Source: Gimesia alba (GTDB taxonomy: Bacteria > Planctomycetota > Planctomycetia > Planctomycetales > Planctomycetaceae). Taken from it: a stretch of 64,000 bases of DNA. A program made the translations under genes and the position numbers. Positions 17,844 to 27,813 of the stretch are shown in pieces; the stretch's first letter is position 1; each line of letters begins with the position of its first letter. The notes below the pieces were generated by a model, which saw nothing but the letters and a program-made list of their open reading frames with translations, had not been told where the DNA came from and made no database searches. The stretch is from positions 1,751,501-1,815,500 of the forward strand of contig NZ_CP036269.1 of assembly GCF_007744675.1 (NCBI RefSeq), given 5' to 3'.

Positions 17844-20819
17844 TCAGTCGGAAGCGGTTTTGTCATTCGCTTCAGGCAACAGATAGGCGATCAGGTCTCG
17901 AAATTCCTGCAGCGTCATTCGATCAATCAGGCCGTTGGGCATGATCGACGTTTTAGACGGAATCATTTCTTCAATGTCACTGATTTTGAACGAGATGATT
18001 TTTCCGTTTGAGTCATAGATCGAACGTTCTTTGTTATTGTGTTTGTGGTAGATGCCGGACGCAGTCTTGCCGTCGACGGTCACAATCGTCAACGGCAGAA
18101 AGCCAGGATCAATGTCCTTGCTGGGGTTGATGATGGCTTCCACCAGTCGTTCGCGGTTAAGGGAAATCCGGCCATTGGTGCGAAGTAAACCGGGACCGAC
18201 CTGCTGGCCTCTCCCGTCAATCTGGTGGCAGCGAAAACAGCCGGGACCTTGTGGATGGAAGAAGAGTCGCTGGCCTGCCAAGGGATCGGCGGGGCCTGCT
18301 AACGTGTGCATCCAGTCGGATAATTGATCTTTCGTCGGCTTTTTCTGAGTGACCTGTCGCGTCAGGACTCGTTCGATGAGTGCCGCTTTTTCTGTTTCAG
18401 CGGTCGCCATTTGTTTGAGTCTGTTTTGTTGCGTTTCAGTCAAGCTGGCTCCGGTTAATGTACGCAGTGCCTCTTTGCTGACGGTTGCGTTTTTGTCTTG
18501 CGCCAGTTGTAGGAGAGGAGCGATATTTTCCGGCCGAGAAGAATCAAGATTGATGACGGCTTCCGCGCGTAGATTGGGATCGATGTTTGCATTCAAGGCC
18601 AGCTGCAAGAGTTTCTCGCGCACCGAATTGGTTTTCAGTTCGCGTAAGGTCCGAACGGCTTCCGTTTGAACTCCGGGATCAGTTGACTTTAACAGTTCGG
18701 TCAGTTTCTTTTCCGTTAATGCCGGATGCTTCGCGGGGAGAAACAGCAGAATCTGTTTCAGTACCTCAGGTGAAGTTTCAGGTAGATCGAGTAAACGAGC
18801 GGCTTGCTGCTGGGCGTTTGATTTGGCGACCCACCAGTCACCAGTGGTGCCGCGAGTCCAGTCTTTCATGACGCCATCCAGCTGGGCGATGGATGCCAGA
18901 TAGGCTTTCAACAGTTCGGGCGTGGTGGCGTTTCGGGCGAGATCAGAAATCAGCGTTTCACGAAATGTTTTGAGTTGATCGCGACCAATCCATTCGACGG
19001 CGACAAACCGCACCTGCGGATTGTCATCTTTCAATGCCTGCTTTAATAAGGGGACCGACGGCGGCGATGTGCTTTCCTTTAACAGCAAAATTACGGCCAG
19101 TCGGACCGCGGGTTCACTGTTTGAAAAGGTCTGCTGCAATACCGCGTCGGTTAATGTATTTCTGAGCCCCTGTCGTGCTGCCTGCTGCATGAACAGATCT
19201 GTACTTTTTAGACGTTCAAATAAGAGTGGCAAAGCTGATTTGTCTGTGATGCGCCTTAACGCGGCTGCCTGGACGGCGGGAGAAGCATCATGGGAAGCGA
19301 CTTCCTGGAAATCAACCAGATCCGCGGGAAGACGGGTGACGGCCTGTTCGCGAAGTCCGGACTGTTTGTCTTTCAGGACAGATGCGACCAGATTCGGCGT
19401 CATTTTTTTCGCACTGATCAAAGCATTCAAGGCAACGGCTCTGACACGCGGGTCAGAATTCTTGAACGCTGCTTTCAGTTCTGTGAGTCCCGTGTCTCCC
19501 TGTGCCAGTAACTTGCGCGCAGCTGCATCGCGTTTCTGCCAGTCTTTGGCGGTGAGAGAAATCTTGGAAGCTGTTTGCGGAGGATTCACGGCGCTGATTT
19601 TCCAGACGCGGCCTTTTCCATGTAGTGGGTAGGAACGGTCGGCCCAGTCACCGACATACAGGCTGCCATCCGGGCCAACGGCGATGCCTGCGGGGCGAAA
19701 ATGTTCTTTACCGGCAATGACGGGCTGTGTGGTGGTTTTGAATGAGGCACCGTCGGGAGTCAGGTGGTAACGGTCGATGCGGTGCTCTCCCCAACTGGCA
19801 ACCAGCAGATCACCTCGATAGTCGGCGGGAAGCTGATCTGATTCATAAACGATTAAACCGGTCGGCGATTCGCCTGTCGACGAAGTCATGGGAAGCGTGC
19901 CCGGTGTTTCCGCATTGACGGCGATGAAGGGTTCGAGCGTGCGACGGCGGTATCCATAATCGCCGCCTTCGACGATGGTGAGCAGGCGACAGGGAGGGCG
20001 ATTGCCGGGATCATTGTCGCCGACAAACATGCGGCCGTTAGTATCGAAGCAGAGGTGGAACGGATTCCAGAACCCGGTGGCAATGCGTTCGAGCTGGCTG
20101 CCATTCGTACGGCAGCGAAAGATGCCCCCTTCGCCACGAAGTGCAGGGATGCGTATGTTTCCTTTACCGATGAGCATCGCGTCGTCGCCGTAGTTCTGGC
20201 CGAGTGTGAAATAGATATTTCCAAAATCGCCGACCAGCTCGGCATCGGCGCCTTCATTTTCTCCCATACTGAAATAGATGTTGTTGAAGAAATCAAAGGC
20301 AAAACCGGAGAAGCCGTTGTGGGGATAGGTGGCTGTCGTTTCCAGCTGAACCAGGTTCTGGCGGAGATCGGCATTGCCATTATTATCTTTATCTCGTAGC
20401 CGAAAGATGGTGCTGCGGGTGGCGACATAAATCCAGCCATCGGGGTGAGCGGCGACATTCATGGTTTCGGTGGAACCTTCGTAGAATGTCTGAATGCGAT
20501 CTGCGCGACCATCGCCGGTGGTGTCTTGCAGCAGACGAATTCGGTCTGTTTTGGGACCTTTGTAATTTTCCGGGCGAAAGTGAGTGTGGCTTTCGACGAC
20601 GTACACCCGGTTTTCTTGATCGACGGTCAAGCCGGTGACGGTTACGATATCGGGCTCGGAAGCAAAGAGTTCAATTGTCAGCCGGTCATCGAGTGAGCGG
20701 GGAGTCTGAATCTCTGCCGCCTGGATTGCAGACGAAATCGAAAATGACAGACAGATCAGCAGCACTGAATTTCTCAGGCAGGTACATGAGAGAATCTTCC
20801 GGGATGAGAGACCGGTCAT
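17844..20819 (-). CDS. PVC-type membrane-bound dehydrogenase: beta-propeller, HEAT repeats, cytochrome c
   Basis: A 991-residue secreted protein of a family typical of planctomycetes and verrucomicrobia. After a signal peptide (hydrophobic stretch about residues 14-34) comes a propeller resembling PQQ-type sugar dehydrogenases (VYVVESHTHFRPENYKGPKTD, FVGDNDPGNRPP, GDLLVASWGEHRIDRY, SLYVGDWADRSYPLHGKGRVW), then HEAT repeats (about 430-830), then a haem site CFRCH near residue 861 with a Met-containing C-terminal domain. The substrate is unknown; electrons probably pass from the propeller to the haem. It lies 61 bases behind a secreted alpha/beta hydrolase gene on the same strand. Confidence 0.9.
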   Translation of the reverse strand: MTGLSSRKILSCTCLRNSVLLICLSFSISSAIQAAEIQTPRSLDDRLTIELFASEPDIVTVTGLTVDQENRVYVVESHTHFRPENYKGPKTDRIRLLQDTTGDGRADRIQTFYEGSTETMNVAAHPDGWIYVATRSTIFRLRDKDNNGNADLRQNLVQLETTATYPHNGFSGFAFDFFNNIYFSMGENEGADAELVGDFGNIYFTLGQNYGDDAMLIGKGNIRIPALRGEGGIFRCRTNGSQLERIATGFWNPFHLCFDTNGRMFVGDNDPGNRPPCRLLTIVEGGDYGYRRRTLEPFIAVNAETPGTLPMTSSTGESPTGLIVYESDQLPADYRGDLLVASWGEHRIDRYHLTPDGASFKTTTQPVIAGKEHFRPAGIAVGPDGSLYVGDWADRSYPLHGKGRVWKISAVNPPQTASKISLTAKDWQKRDAAARKLLAQGDTGLTELKAAFKNSDPRVRAVALNALISAKKMTPNLVASVLKDKQSGLREQAVTRLPADLVDFQEVASHDASPAVQAAALRRITDKSALPLLFERLKSTDLFMQQAARQGLRNTLTDAVLQQTFSNSEPAVRLAVILLLKESTSPPSVPLLKQALKDDNPQVRFVAVEWIGRDQLKTFRETLISDLARNATTPELLKAYLASIAQLDGVMKDWTRGTTGDWWVAKSNAQQQAARLLDLPETSPEVLKQILLFLPAKHPALTEKKLTELLKSTDPGVQTEAVRTLRELKTNSVREKLLQLALNANIDPNLRAEAVINLDSSRPENIAPLLQLAQDKNATVSKEALRTLTGASLTETQQNRLKQMATAETEKAALIERVLTRQVTQKKPTKDQLSDWMHTLAGPADPLAGQRLFFHPQGPGCFRCHQIDGRGQQVGPGLLRTNGRISLNRERLVEAIINPSKDIDPGFLPLTIVTVDGKTASGIYHKHNNKERSIYDSNGKIISFKISDIEEMIPSKTSIMPNGLIDRMTLQEFRDLIAYLLPEANDKTASD

Positions 20820-20880
20820 GGTTTCGATTCCTTTAGTCTATTTGTGGCGTGTGTCTGCAGGCAGGTTCAGCAGAGTATTG

Positions 20881-21786
20881 CTATTTCTGATTCAGGTATC
20901 CCAGGGAAGTCAGGAACGCGTCCAACTTTTCGATCGTGGAATCGTAGTTCGCTTTGTTTTTGCTCAGATTGAAAAAGCCGTGTCCTTGATCTTTGTAGCC
21001 AACCAATTCACAGCGATTTCCGTTTTCTTTCATCTGTTTGGTAAACCGTTCCACATTTTCGAAGAGGACGGTGGTGTCGGCCGTGCCGTGAAAAATGATG
21101 GTGGGAGGCAGGTCCTTGCGGATGAAATGGATGGGAGAAATTTCTTTGCAGCGCTCGCCGAGTTGTCTTGGTCCCCCTTTCCAGCCGGTCTCAGTGGTAT
21201 CGACGACCGGGTTAAACAACGCCATTGCATTGGGGGCGGAGGAAATATTTTGGTTTTCGTTTGATTCTTCAAATCCGACAACGGTTCCGGTGCAGGCGGC
21301 GACGTGACCTCCGGCTGACCCGCCGCCCGCTACGATGCGGTTGGGATCAATGCCCAGTTCGGCCGCATGTTGACGAATCCAGCGGACGGCTGATTTTCCG
21401 TCGGCGACACATTCGAAGGGGGTGGTTTTGTGTTTGGATTTGATGCGATATTCGGCCGCGCAGGCGACCATGCCTTTTGAAGCCAGATGTTTACAGTGCG
21501 GCTCAAACTGGCTGGGGCTACCGCCGGTCCAACCACCACCGAAGAAGAAAACAATGGCAGGGCGGGAATCGCCGGCTTTCCAGTCTTTGGGTTTGAAGAT
21601 GTTGAGATGCAGATCGCCTTGCTCTGTCGGTTTATAGACTTTAAACTCCGCGCCTTTGAGTGGTTTCCAGGCTTTGCCTTTGGTGGCACGTTTATTATCA
21701 GCCGCCTCGACAGTTGTCTCGAAGGACTGTCCCATAAGACCAATCAGGGAGAAAAGAATGAGCGCTTGTCGGGAGATTGAATTCAT
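20881..21786 (-). CDS. Secreted alpha/beta hydrolase (carboxylesterase-like)
   Basis: A 301-residue esterase/lipase-like protein. The signal peptide is MNSISRQALILFSLIGLMG with cleavage before about residue 30. The oxyanion region is FFFGGGWTGGSP, the nucleophile is the Ser of AGGGSAGGHVAA, and the acid and His are in FHGTADTTV and QGHGFFN. Such enzymes often remove acyl groups from polysaccharides. The start at 21786 is chosen because the signal peptide begins there and AGGAAT lies about 10 bases upstream. It is co-transcribed with the PVC dehydrogenase behind it and divergent from a sialate-esterase-like gene. Confidence 0.88.
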   Translation of the reverse strand: MNSISRQALILFSLIGLMGQSFETTVEAADNKRATKGKAWKPLKGAEFKVYKPTEQGDLHLNIFKPKDWKAGDSRPAIVFFFGGGWTGGSPSQFEPHCKHLASKGMVACAAEYRIKSKHKTTPFECVADGKSAVRWIRQHAAELGIDPNRIVAGGGSAGGHVAACTGTVVGFEESNENQNISSAPNAMALFNPVVDTTETGWKGGPRQLGERCKEISPIHFIRKDLPPTIIFHGTADTTVLFENVERFTKQMKENGNRCELVGYKDQGHGFFNLSKNKANYDSTIEKLDAFLTSLGYLNQK

Positions 21787-21907
21787 GTTGTTGATATTCC
21801 TGCAAAAAATAATGAAACCGATTGTTTGATGTCGAATCATGTGATCCTCTATAGTAAATTAAAGTTTGATCAAAATGTCTCTCCATTTCCTGCTGGAATA
21901 ATAAAAA

Positions 21908-22708
21908 ATGAAAATTAAATTGATTCTGAGTGTGGCCTTGTTCATGGGGTTGTTTGCTGTTTCGAGTTCTGCTCATGCGGATAAAAAAACAACGAAACTG
22001 CCGGAGAAAGAAAACTTCCATATTTATCTGCTCATCGGGCAGTCAAATATGGCAGGGCGCGGTGTTGTTGATCCCGCTGCGAATAAGCCGCATCCCCGGG
22101 TTTTGAAGTTGGACAAAAAAGGGAACTGGGTTCCTGCGACCGACCCGCTGCACTTTGACAAGCCAAAGATTGCCGGCGTGGGACCAGGGTCGGGGTTTGG
22201 TCCTGCAATCGCGGACGCCCACCCGGACGTTACCATTGGATTAATCCCGGCAGCAGTTGGTGGGACACCACTCAGTCGCTGGGTCAAAGGGGGCGACTTA
22301 TATGAGCGTGCTGTCAAATGGGCGAAAAAGAACCAGAAGAAAGGTGTGATTAAAGGGGCGATCTGGCATCAGGGGGAAGGCGATTCTTCCAAGCCGGAAT
22401 TGTATAACAGCTACCAGAAACGGTTGTCCGGCATGATTGTCGATTTGCGAACCGATTTGAATGAGCCCGATATGCCGTTTGTGATGGGCGAGCTGGGAGA
22501 ATTCTTCATGCGTCCTGGTGCGGGTACGGTGAACGAGGCATTACACGGGATTGCGAAGACGGTACCCGGGACGGCGGTGGCTTCGTCTAAGGGGCTGAAG
22601 GCTAAAAGTGATCAGGTTCACTTCAACGCTGCTGCAGAAAAAGAATTCGGCAAGCGTTATGCAGAGCAGATGTTGAAACTGCAAAAGCAGGCTGCCGATA
22701 AAGAGTAA
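21908..22708 (+). CDS. Secreted SASA-domain carbohydrate acetylesterase
   Basis: A 266-residue protein with a signal peptide (MKIKLILSVALFMGLFAVSS, cleavage after AHA) and a sialate O-acetylesterase/SGNH-type domain. The nucleophile motif is LLIGQSNMAGRG, a second block is AIWHQGEGDS, and the C-terminal acid/His pair is in SDQVHFNAAAEKEFG. It should remove acetyl groups from glycans in the periplasm or outside. It is divergent from the alpha/beta hydrolase, with which it may share a promoter region. Confidence 0.9.
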   Translation: MKIKLILSVALFMGLFAVSSSAHADKKTTKLPEKENFHIYLLIGQSNMAGRGVVDPAANKPHPRVLKLDKKGNWVPATDPLHFDKPKIAGVGPGSGFGPAIADAHPDVTIGLIPAAVGGTPLSRWVKGGDLYERAVKWAKKNQKKGVIKGAIWHQGEGDSSKPELYNSYQKRLSGMIVDLRTDLNEPDMPFVMGELGEFFMRPGAGTVNEALHGIAKTVPGTAVASSKGLKAKSDQVHFNAAAEKEFGKRYAEQMLKLQKQAADKE

Positions 22709-22780
22709 CAGAAGAAAATTTTGTTGAGTAGATAGATGATCTATTATTGTGTGATATGACTTCAAACGTGATCCGATTCA

Positions 22781-22916
22781 CCGTTGGGCAAGCCAACGGT
22801 GCCACCCGATATTTCTTGCTACCACGAAAGCACACGAAAAAAAATGAGTGATTAGGGGGACCAAATGTTTCTACAGAATGATGCTGGTGTGCCACTGTTC
22901 GGCTTGTCCGACAGTG
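22781..22916. repeat. Inverted pair of a second hairpin repeat family
   Basis: Two short hairpins face each other: CCGTTGG/CCAACGG (22781-22799, loop GCAAG) and CACTGT-T-CGG/CCG-ACAGTG (22893-22916). The reverse complement of the second matches the first along a shared pattern CAC-GT-GG-CAAGCC-GTG-CAC, so they are inverted copies of one unit about 95 bases apart. Confidence 0.65.
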
Positions 22917-22985
22917 CCGTTACGAACAACTCGAAAACCTGCACTGAGTGAGATAGAGCTGAATCGAACGTTTGCCCCGAGGGTT

Positions 22986-23030
22986 TCCTGCTCGCTGCGT
23001 TCGGCCCGAATTGCATTCGGGCCTACCTCC
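22986..23030 (+). repeat. REP-like repeat, right half only (copy D)
   Basis: CCTGCTCGCTGCGTTC is followed by the hairpin GGCCCGAAT/ATTCGGGCC (23003-23023, loop TGC) and a CTACC tail. It matches the right end of the repeats at 8154-8343 and 29950-30133. The left hairpins are absent. Confidence 0.8.
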
Positions 23031-23048
23031 GGTTTGTTATCTAATTCT

Positions 23049-24524
23049 TTACGCCAGGATTTCCTTGACGGGATGATGTTCCTCGACACCGGTCAGGCGT
23101 TGGTCGAGTCCCTGGAATTTGTAGCTCAGTTTTTTGTGATCGATTCCCAGACACTTCAGGATCGTGGCGTTGAATTCGTGGATATGTACGGGCTTATCCA
23201 CGATGTTGTAACTGAAATCGTCGGTGGTACCATGTACGACTCCACCTTTGATGCCGCCGCCTGACATCCAGATACTGAAGCAGCGCGGGTGATGGTCGCG
23301 TCCGTAGTTTTCACGCGTCAGTTTTCCCTGGCAATACACGGTGCGGCCGAATTCTCCACCCCAGATCACCAGAGTATCATCCAACATGCCGCGTTGCTTC
23401 AGGTCTTTGACCAAAGCGGCGGCGGGTTGGTCGATGTCTTTGCACTGCTTGGGCAAATCGCCGGCGATGTTGGCGTGTTGGTCCCAGCCGCGGTGGAAGA
23501 TTTGTGAGAACCGCACTCCGCGTTCTGCCATGCGGCGGGCCAGCAGACAGTGATACGCGAACGTGCCCGGCTTATGCACATCGGGGCCATACATATCGAG
23601 TGTGGCTTTGGTTTCTTTGGAGATGTCGGTCAGTTCGGGAACCGACGTCTGCATGCGGAATGCCATTTCGTATTGGGAAATCCGTGTTTGAATTTCGGGA
23701 TCGCCAATGGCGTTGAATTCGTTCTGATTCATTTCTGCCAGTGTATCCAGCATGCGTCGTCGCAGTTTTGCGGAAACGCCGGGAGGGTTGGAAAGAAACA
23801 GAACCGGGTCGCCTTTGGAACGGAGCGAGACGCCGGAATATTTACTGGCCAGGAATCCGCTGCCCCACAGACGGTTGTAGAGTGCCTGCGCCTGCTGACG
23901 GCCGGACCAGGTTGAGGTGAGAACAACGAATGAAGGAAGATTTTCGTTCATGGAGCCCAGCCCATAACTCAGCCAGGAACCCAGGCTGGGGCGACCGGGG
24001 AGTTGGTTTCCGGTACAGATATACGTAATCGCGGGGTCATGATTGATGGCTTCGGTCCAGATCGAGCGGACAATTGAGATGTCTTTGACGATTCCGGCCG
24101 TGTGCGGCAGAAGCTCGCTGATCCAGGCGCCTTCGCCGCCGTTATCATGTTTTGTGAATTTGAATTTGGATGGTGCCAGAGGGAAGCGAGACTGACCGGA
24201 CGTCATTGTTGTCAAACGCTGGCCTTTGCGAACTTCTTCCGGCAGATCTTTATCGAATAGTTTATCGAGAGACGGCTTGTAGTCGAATGTATCCAGTTGC
24301 GAGGGAGACCCTGCCATAAACAGATAGATGGCGCGTTTTGCTTTGGGGGCAAAATGGGGGACTCCCGGCAGTCCGCCGGTCGCTTTCATTTCCGTGGGCG
24401 CTGCCTGGGCCTGGTTGTGTTGTGATTCCAGGGATGCGAGTGCAGCCGTGCCCAACCCTAATCCGCCGGTCTTGAAAAAATGGCGTCGAGTGATTTGCGA
24501 GAGATGTTCCTGAATGGGATTCAT
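23049..24524 (-). CDS. DUF1501-domain Tat-exported protein
   Basis: A 491-residue protein of the alkaline-phosphatase/sulfatase-fold DUF1501 family. The N-terminus is a twin-arginine signal ([22 protein letters not shown]). Typical blocks are [65 protein letters not shown] and [12 protein letters not shown] followed by [17 protein letters not shown]. The biochemical role is not established. It lies 79 bases behind the DUF1549/DUF1553 gene and is almost certainly in its operon; the two families are paired in planctomycete genomes. Confidence 0.92.
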   Translation of the reverse strand: MNPIQEHLSQITRRHFFKTGGLGLGTAALASLESQHNQAQAAPTEMKATGGLPGVPHFAPKAKRAIYLFMAGSPSQLDTFDYKPSLDKLFDKDLPEEVRKGQRLTTMTSGQSRFPLAPSKFKFTKHDNGGEGAWISELLPHTAGIVKDISIVRSIWTEAINHDPAITYICTGNQLPGRPSLGSWLSYGLGSMNENLPSFVVLTSTWSGRQQAQALYNRLWGSGFLASKYSGVSLRSKGDPVLFLSNPPGVSAKLRRRMLDTLAEMNQNEFNAIGDPEIQTRISQYEMAFRMQTSVPELTDISKETKATLDMYGPDVHKPGTFAYHCLLARRMAERGVRFSQIFHRGWDQHANIAGDLPKQCKDIDQPAAALVKDLKQRGMLDDTLVIWGGEFGRTVYCQGKLTRENYGRDHHPRCFSIWMSGGGIKGGVVHGTTDDFSYNIVDKPVHIHEFNATILKCLGIDHKKLSYKFQGLDQRLTGVEEHHPVKEILA

Positions 24525-24603
24525 GTCAGTACCTTACTTTTATTTATGCAGTGTTGGACTTTTGTAGTCCCCGTTGATTTGTTGAAAACTGTTTTCAATG
24601 AGA

Positions 24604-27600
24604 TCAGTCTTTGGTGAGCACTTCATCCAGATTGAGAATGAGGTTTCCAATCATCGTCCAGGCGGCCAGTTCCTGTGGATTCAAGCTTGCGTCCGGTTTG
24701 GATTCACCAACGGCCAGCAAGTCGGTCGCCGCTTTGGTATCGGATTGATAGTGCTTCAGCATATCCTGGTATGTATTTAATGCGAGTTTCAGATCTTCCG
24801 CAGCAATTGGTTTGCCGGTGGCCAATAGATAAGCGAAGCGAATGCGTTCTTCGGGAGTCTTACCTCCTTCTTTCATCATCCGCTGGCCGAAGGCCCGGGC
24901 TGCTTCCAGATATTGAGGATCATTCAACAATAACAATGCCTGGAGTGGTGTATTGGTCCGTTCGCGTCGCATCGTGCAGGCTTCACGACTGGGGGCATCA
25001 AACGTGGACATCTCTGGCGGCGGTGCGGTCCGTTTCCAGAATGTATAGAGTCCACGACGGAAGACTTTGTCGGGGCCTGAGTCTTTTTTGAAGCGAACCG
25101 TATTCGAGCCGGAATAACCGACGGCGAACCAAAGTCCGTCTGGTTGAGGTGGTTTGACGCTGGGACCGCCGACTGTTGGGACAAGTAAGCCACTAACAGC
25201 CAGTGCCTGATCGCGGAGCATTTCTGCGTCGAGACGGAAACGAGGTCCGCGTGCGAGCAGGCGGTTCTTCGGATCTTTCTGATACAGTTCAGGAGTTACA
25301 TTTGAGCTTTGTCGATAGCTGGCAGACATCAGCAGTTGTTTCATGAAGCGTTTGATATCCCAGTGGTGTTCCTGGAAATCAACTGCCAGCCAGTCGAGCA
25401 GTTCGGGATGGCTGGGAGCCGCTCCCTGATTTCCAAAGTCTTCACTGGTTTCCACGATGCCGATCCCAAACAGTTGCTGCCAGTAGCGATTCACAGCAAC
25501 GCGTGAGGTCAGCGGATGATTGGGAGCCACCAGCCAATTCGCCAGACCCAGGCGATTGACGGGCCATTCGGCTGCCATCTGTGGGAACTGCGAAGGAGTT
25601 TTGCGAGTGACTTTCTCCCCTTTCTGATCGTACTGTCCCCGTTTCAAGTCGAAGGCATCTTTAATGCCTTTTCGTTCGCGGAAGACCAGGGTGGTAGGGA
25701 GCGACTGTGTCAATTTTTCTTCCTGGGCTTTGACCTGGACTTTTTGGGCGAGCACCTTTCGGTATTCCGAATCGAATTGATTCAAATAATATTGTCGTAA
25801 TAAATCGGTCTGTTGTGGCGTACGTTTATCAGCCGTCAGTTGCAGGACCGGGGTGATCTGTTTGTCGAAGAAGACCTGATTGACTTCGGTTTCAGATAAT
25901 TCATGATCGAAGATCCGAAATTCGTCGACGAATCCATTTGTCAAATGGGCGTTGGTACTGGAGTGTCCCAAGAGCAGTGTGGCGGAATTCAGCGATGTTG
26001 TGTTTTTAAATGAGTCTGACGAGATCGTCAGCTCAGAAGATTTTCCATCTACATAAACGGCGACGCCATGTGCTTTGGCGGAACCATCGTAAGTCACACA
26101 GACATGGTGCCACTGGTTGGGGGTGATTTCGTTGTTTTTAGTCTGGACTTGAATCGCGTATCCGGGCCAGCGATCGATGAGCCGCACGCTGAGACTGCGA
26201 TTCTTGATTTGCAGATCGTAGCCGCGTTCCTGTGAATTGGGATTGATGCTCGAAACAATCGGTCCCGAAGTGGCACCGTTGGTTTTGACCCAGATCGCAA
26301 AGCTGAAAGGAGTCGCTTTGGCGAATTGGCCTGTCTTCCCGAGATCCAGATAATTCCCGGCAGTGAACTGGAATCCGTTTCCGAATTTCCCCGCAGTCCA
26401 GGCCGGTTTGCCTTTGACGGTGGCTTTGTTTTTCGAATTAGAATGATCGGCGCCTGTGGTGTCTTCTTTTTCGTCTAGATTAAATGCTGCCAAAACGCCG
26501 CCCGGTTGCGGGATCGAGAGGTTCGGATCGCTGCCCGTTTTCTGAATTTGTTGTTTCCACTGTAACCAGGATTGAAACGCGGGCTCGTTGGTTTTGATTC
26601 GGTTGTTTCCCTGTTGTCCCAGTGCGGCCAGCTGATCTTTGAATGCTTTGAGTTGTTTGGACTGTGCGGCATTGGGGACTCTCAATGAAGGGGGAGAGTC
26701 CTTAATGTTGCCGTCCATGGCTGGGCCGTCCAGATTATTGAAGAAAGCGAAGAGTTGGTAGAATTCGGTTTTTGTGAAGGGATCAAATTTATGGTCGTGG
26801 CAGACGGCGCAGCCCAGTGTTAAGCCCATGAAGGCCTGGCCGGTGGTTTCGACGCGGTCAATGACATTACGGACATAGACTTCTTCCGCAATCGAGCCTC
26901 CTTCGTTGGTGGTCACGTGACAGCGATTAAAGCCGGTGGCGATCTGTTGATCCATGGTCGCATTGGGCAGTAAATCGCCGGCCAGTTGTTCAATGACAAA
27001 TTGATCGTAATGCAGATTGGTATTGAAGGCCTTGATGACCCAGTCCCGGTAAGGCCACATTTCACGAAAGTTATCCAGGTGCAGACCGTGGGTATCGCCG
27101 TAGCGGGCGACGTCCAGCCAGTAGCGTGCCATATGCTCGCCGTACTGGGGAGATTCCAGCAGACGATCGATGACTTTTTCATAGGCGTTGGGAGATTTGT
27201 CGTTCACGAATGCTTCGACGTCTGCCGGTTTGGGAGGCAAGCCGGTCAGGTCGAAAGTGACGCGGCGGATCAGAGTACGTCGGTCTGCTTCGGGAGACGG
27301 CTTGAGTCCTTCTTTTTCCAGACGCGACAGAATGAATTGATCGATGGGATTTCGCACCCAGTCTTTCTGCTTGACGGCGGGAAGCGGAGCTTTTTTCGGT
27401 GTGACAAAGGACCAGTGGTCCTGCCATTCCGCGCCTTCCTGAATCCAGCGTTTGAGCAGGGCTGTTTCTTCTGCGGTCAATTCTTTGCCACTGTCTGCTG
27501 GCGGCATTTTGAGGTCGGCATCGGCGGTGATGATGCGGGTGATGAGTTCGCTTTGTTCGATGTTGCCGGGGACGATGGCTTTATGCCCGTCCAGTTCGGC

Positions 27601-27813
27601 AAAAGCGCCTTCTCTGGTATCAAAGCGGAGATCGGCGGCTCGTTTTTTGGCGTCCGGCCCGTGGCATTGAAAACAGTTTTCCGAAAGAATCGAACGGATT
27701 TTCGTGGGAGAGACTTTCTCGGCATTCTGCGCCTGTACTTGATTCAGTGAGCAGCAGAGTAGCGTTAGCAATAGAGCAGTAAAACAGCGCTTGCTCAAAC
27801 ACACAAGAAGCAT
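24604..27813 (-). CDS. PSD1-type protein: PSCyt1, DUF1549, LamG insert, DUF1553
   Basis: A 1069-residue secreted protein; first gene of the operon with the DUF1501 gene. A signal peptide (MLLVCLSKRCFTALLLTLLCC) leads to a cytochrome-like PSCyt1 domain with CFQCH, then DUF1549 (NPIDQFILSRLEKEGL to a second CxxCH, CAVCHDHKFDP), a LamG/concanavalin-like jellyroll (about residues 450-670) and DUF1553 (about 750-1030). LamG suggests glycan binding. The start at 27813 is fixed by AGAAGGTGA 5 bases upstream; the frame continues 10 codons further only to a TTG. The function is unknown; the haem motifs imply redox work on polysaccharides or binding to them. Confidence 0.9.
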   Translation of the reverse strand: MLLVCLSKRCFTALLLTLLCCSLNQVQAQNAEKVSPTKIRSILSENCFQCHGPDAKKRAADLRFDTREGAFAELDGHKAIVPGNIEQSELITRIITADADLKMPPADSGKELTAEETALLKRWIQEGAEWQDHWSFVTPKKAPLPAVKQKDWVRNPIDQFILSRLEKEGLKPSPEADRRTLIRRVTFDLTGLPPKPADVEAFVNDKSPNAYEKVIDRLLESPQYGEHMARYWLDVARYGDTHGLHLDNFREMWPYRDWVIKAFNTNLHYDQFVIEQLAGDLLPNATMDQQIATGFNRCHVTTNEGGSIAEEVYVRNVIDRVETTGQAFMGLTLGCAVCHDHKFDPFTKTEFYQLFAFFNNLDGPAMDGNIKDSPPSLRVPNAAQSKQLKAFKDQLAALGQQGNNRIKTNEPAFQSWLQWKQQIQKTGSDPNLSIPQPGGVLAAFNLDEKEDTTGADHSNSKNKATVKGKPAWTAGKFGNGFQFTAGNYLDLGKTGQFAKATPFSFAIWVKTNGATSGPIVSSINPNSQERGYDLQIKNRSLSVRLIDRWPGYAIQVQTKNNEITPNQWHHVCVTYDGSAKAHGVAVYVDGKSSELTISSDSFKNTTSLNSATLLLGHSSTNAHLTNGFVDEFRIFDHELSETEVNQVFFDKQITPVLQLTADKRTPQQTDLLRQYYLNQFDSEYRKVLAQKVQVKAQEEKLTQSLPTTLVFRERKGIKDAFDLKRGQYDQKGEKVTRKTPSQFPQMAAEWPVNRLGLANWLVAPNHPLTSRVAVNRYWQQLFGIGIVETSEDFGNQGAAPSHPELLDWLAVDFQEHHWDIKRFMKQLLMSASYRQSSNVTPELYQKDPKNRLLARGPRFRLDAEMLRDQALAVSGLLVPTVGGPSVKPPQPDGLWFAVGYSGSNTVRFKKDSGPDKVFRRGLYTFWKRTAPPPEMSTFDAPSREACTMRRERTNTPLQALLLLNDPQYLEAARAFGQRMMKEGGKTPEERIRFAYLLATGKPIAAEDLKLALNTYQDMLKHYQSDTKAATDLLAVGESKPDASLNPQELAAWTMIGNLILNLDEVLTKD

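Noticed and set aside
23049..24524. Plus-strand open frames opposite the DUF1501, PSD1, putA and carboxypeptidase genes
   Set aside because: They are shadows of strongly coding minus-strand genes with no own start sites or domains.
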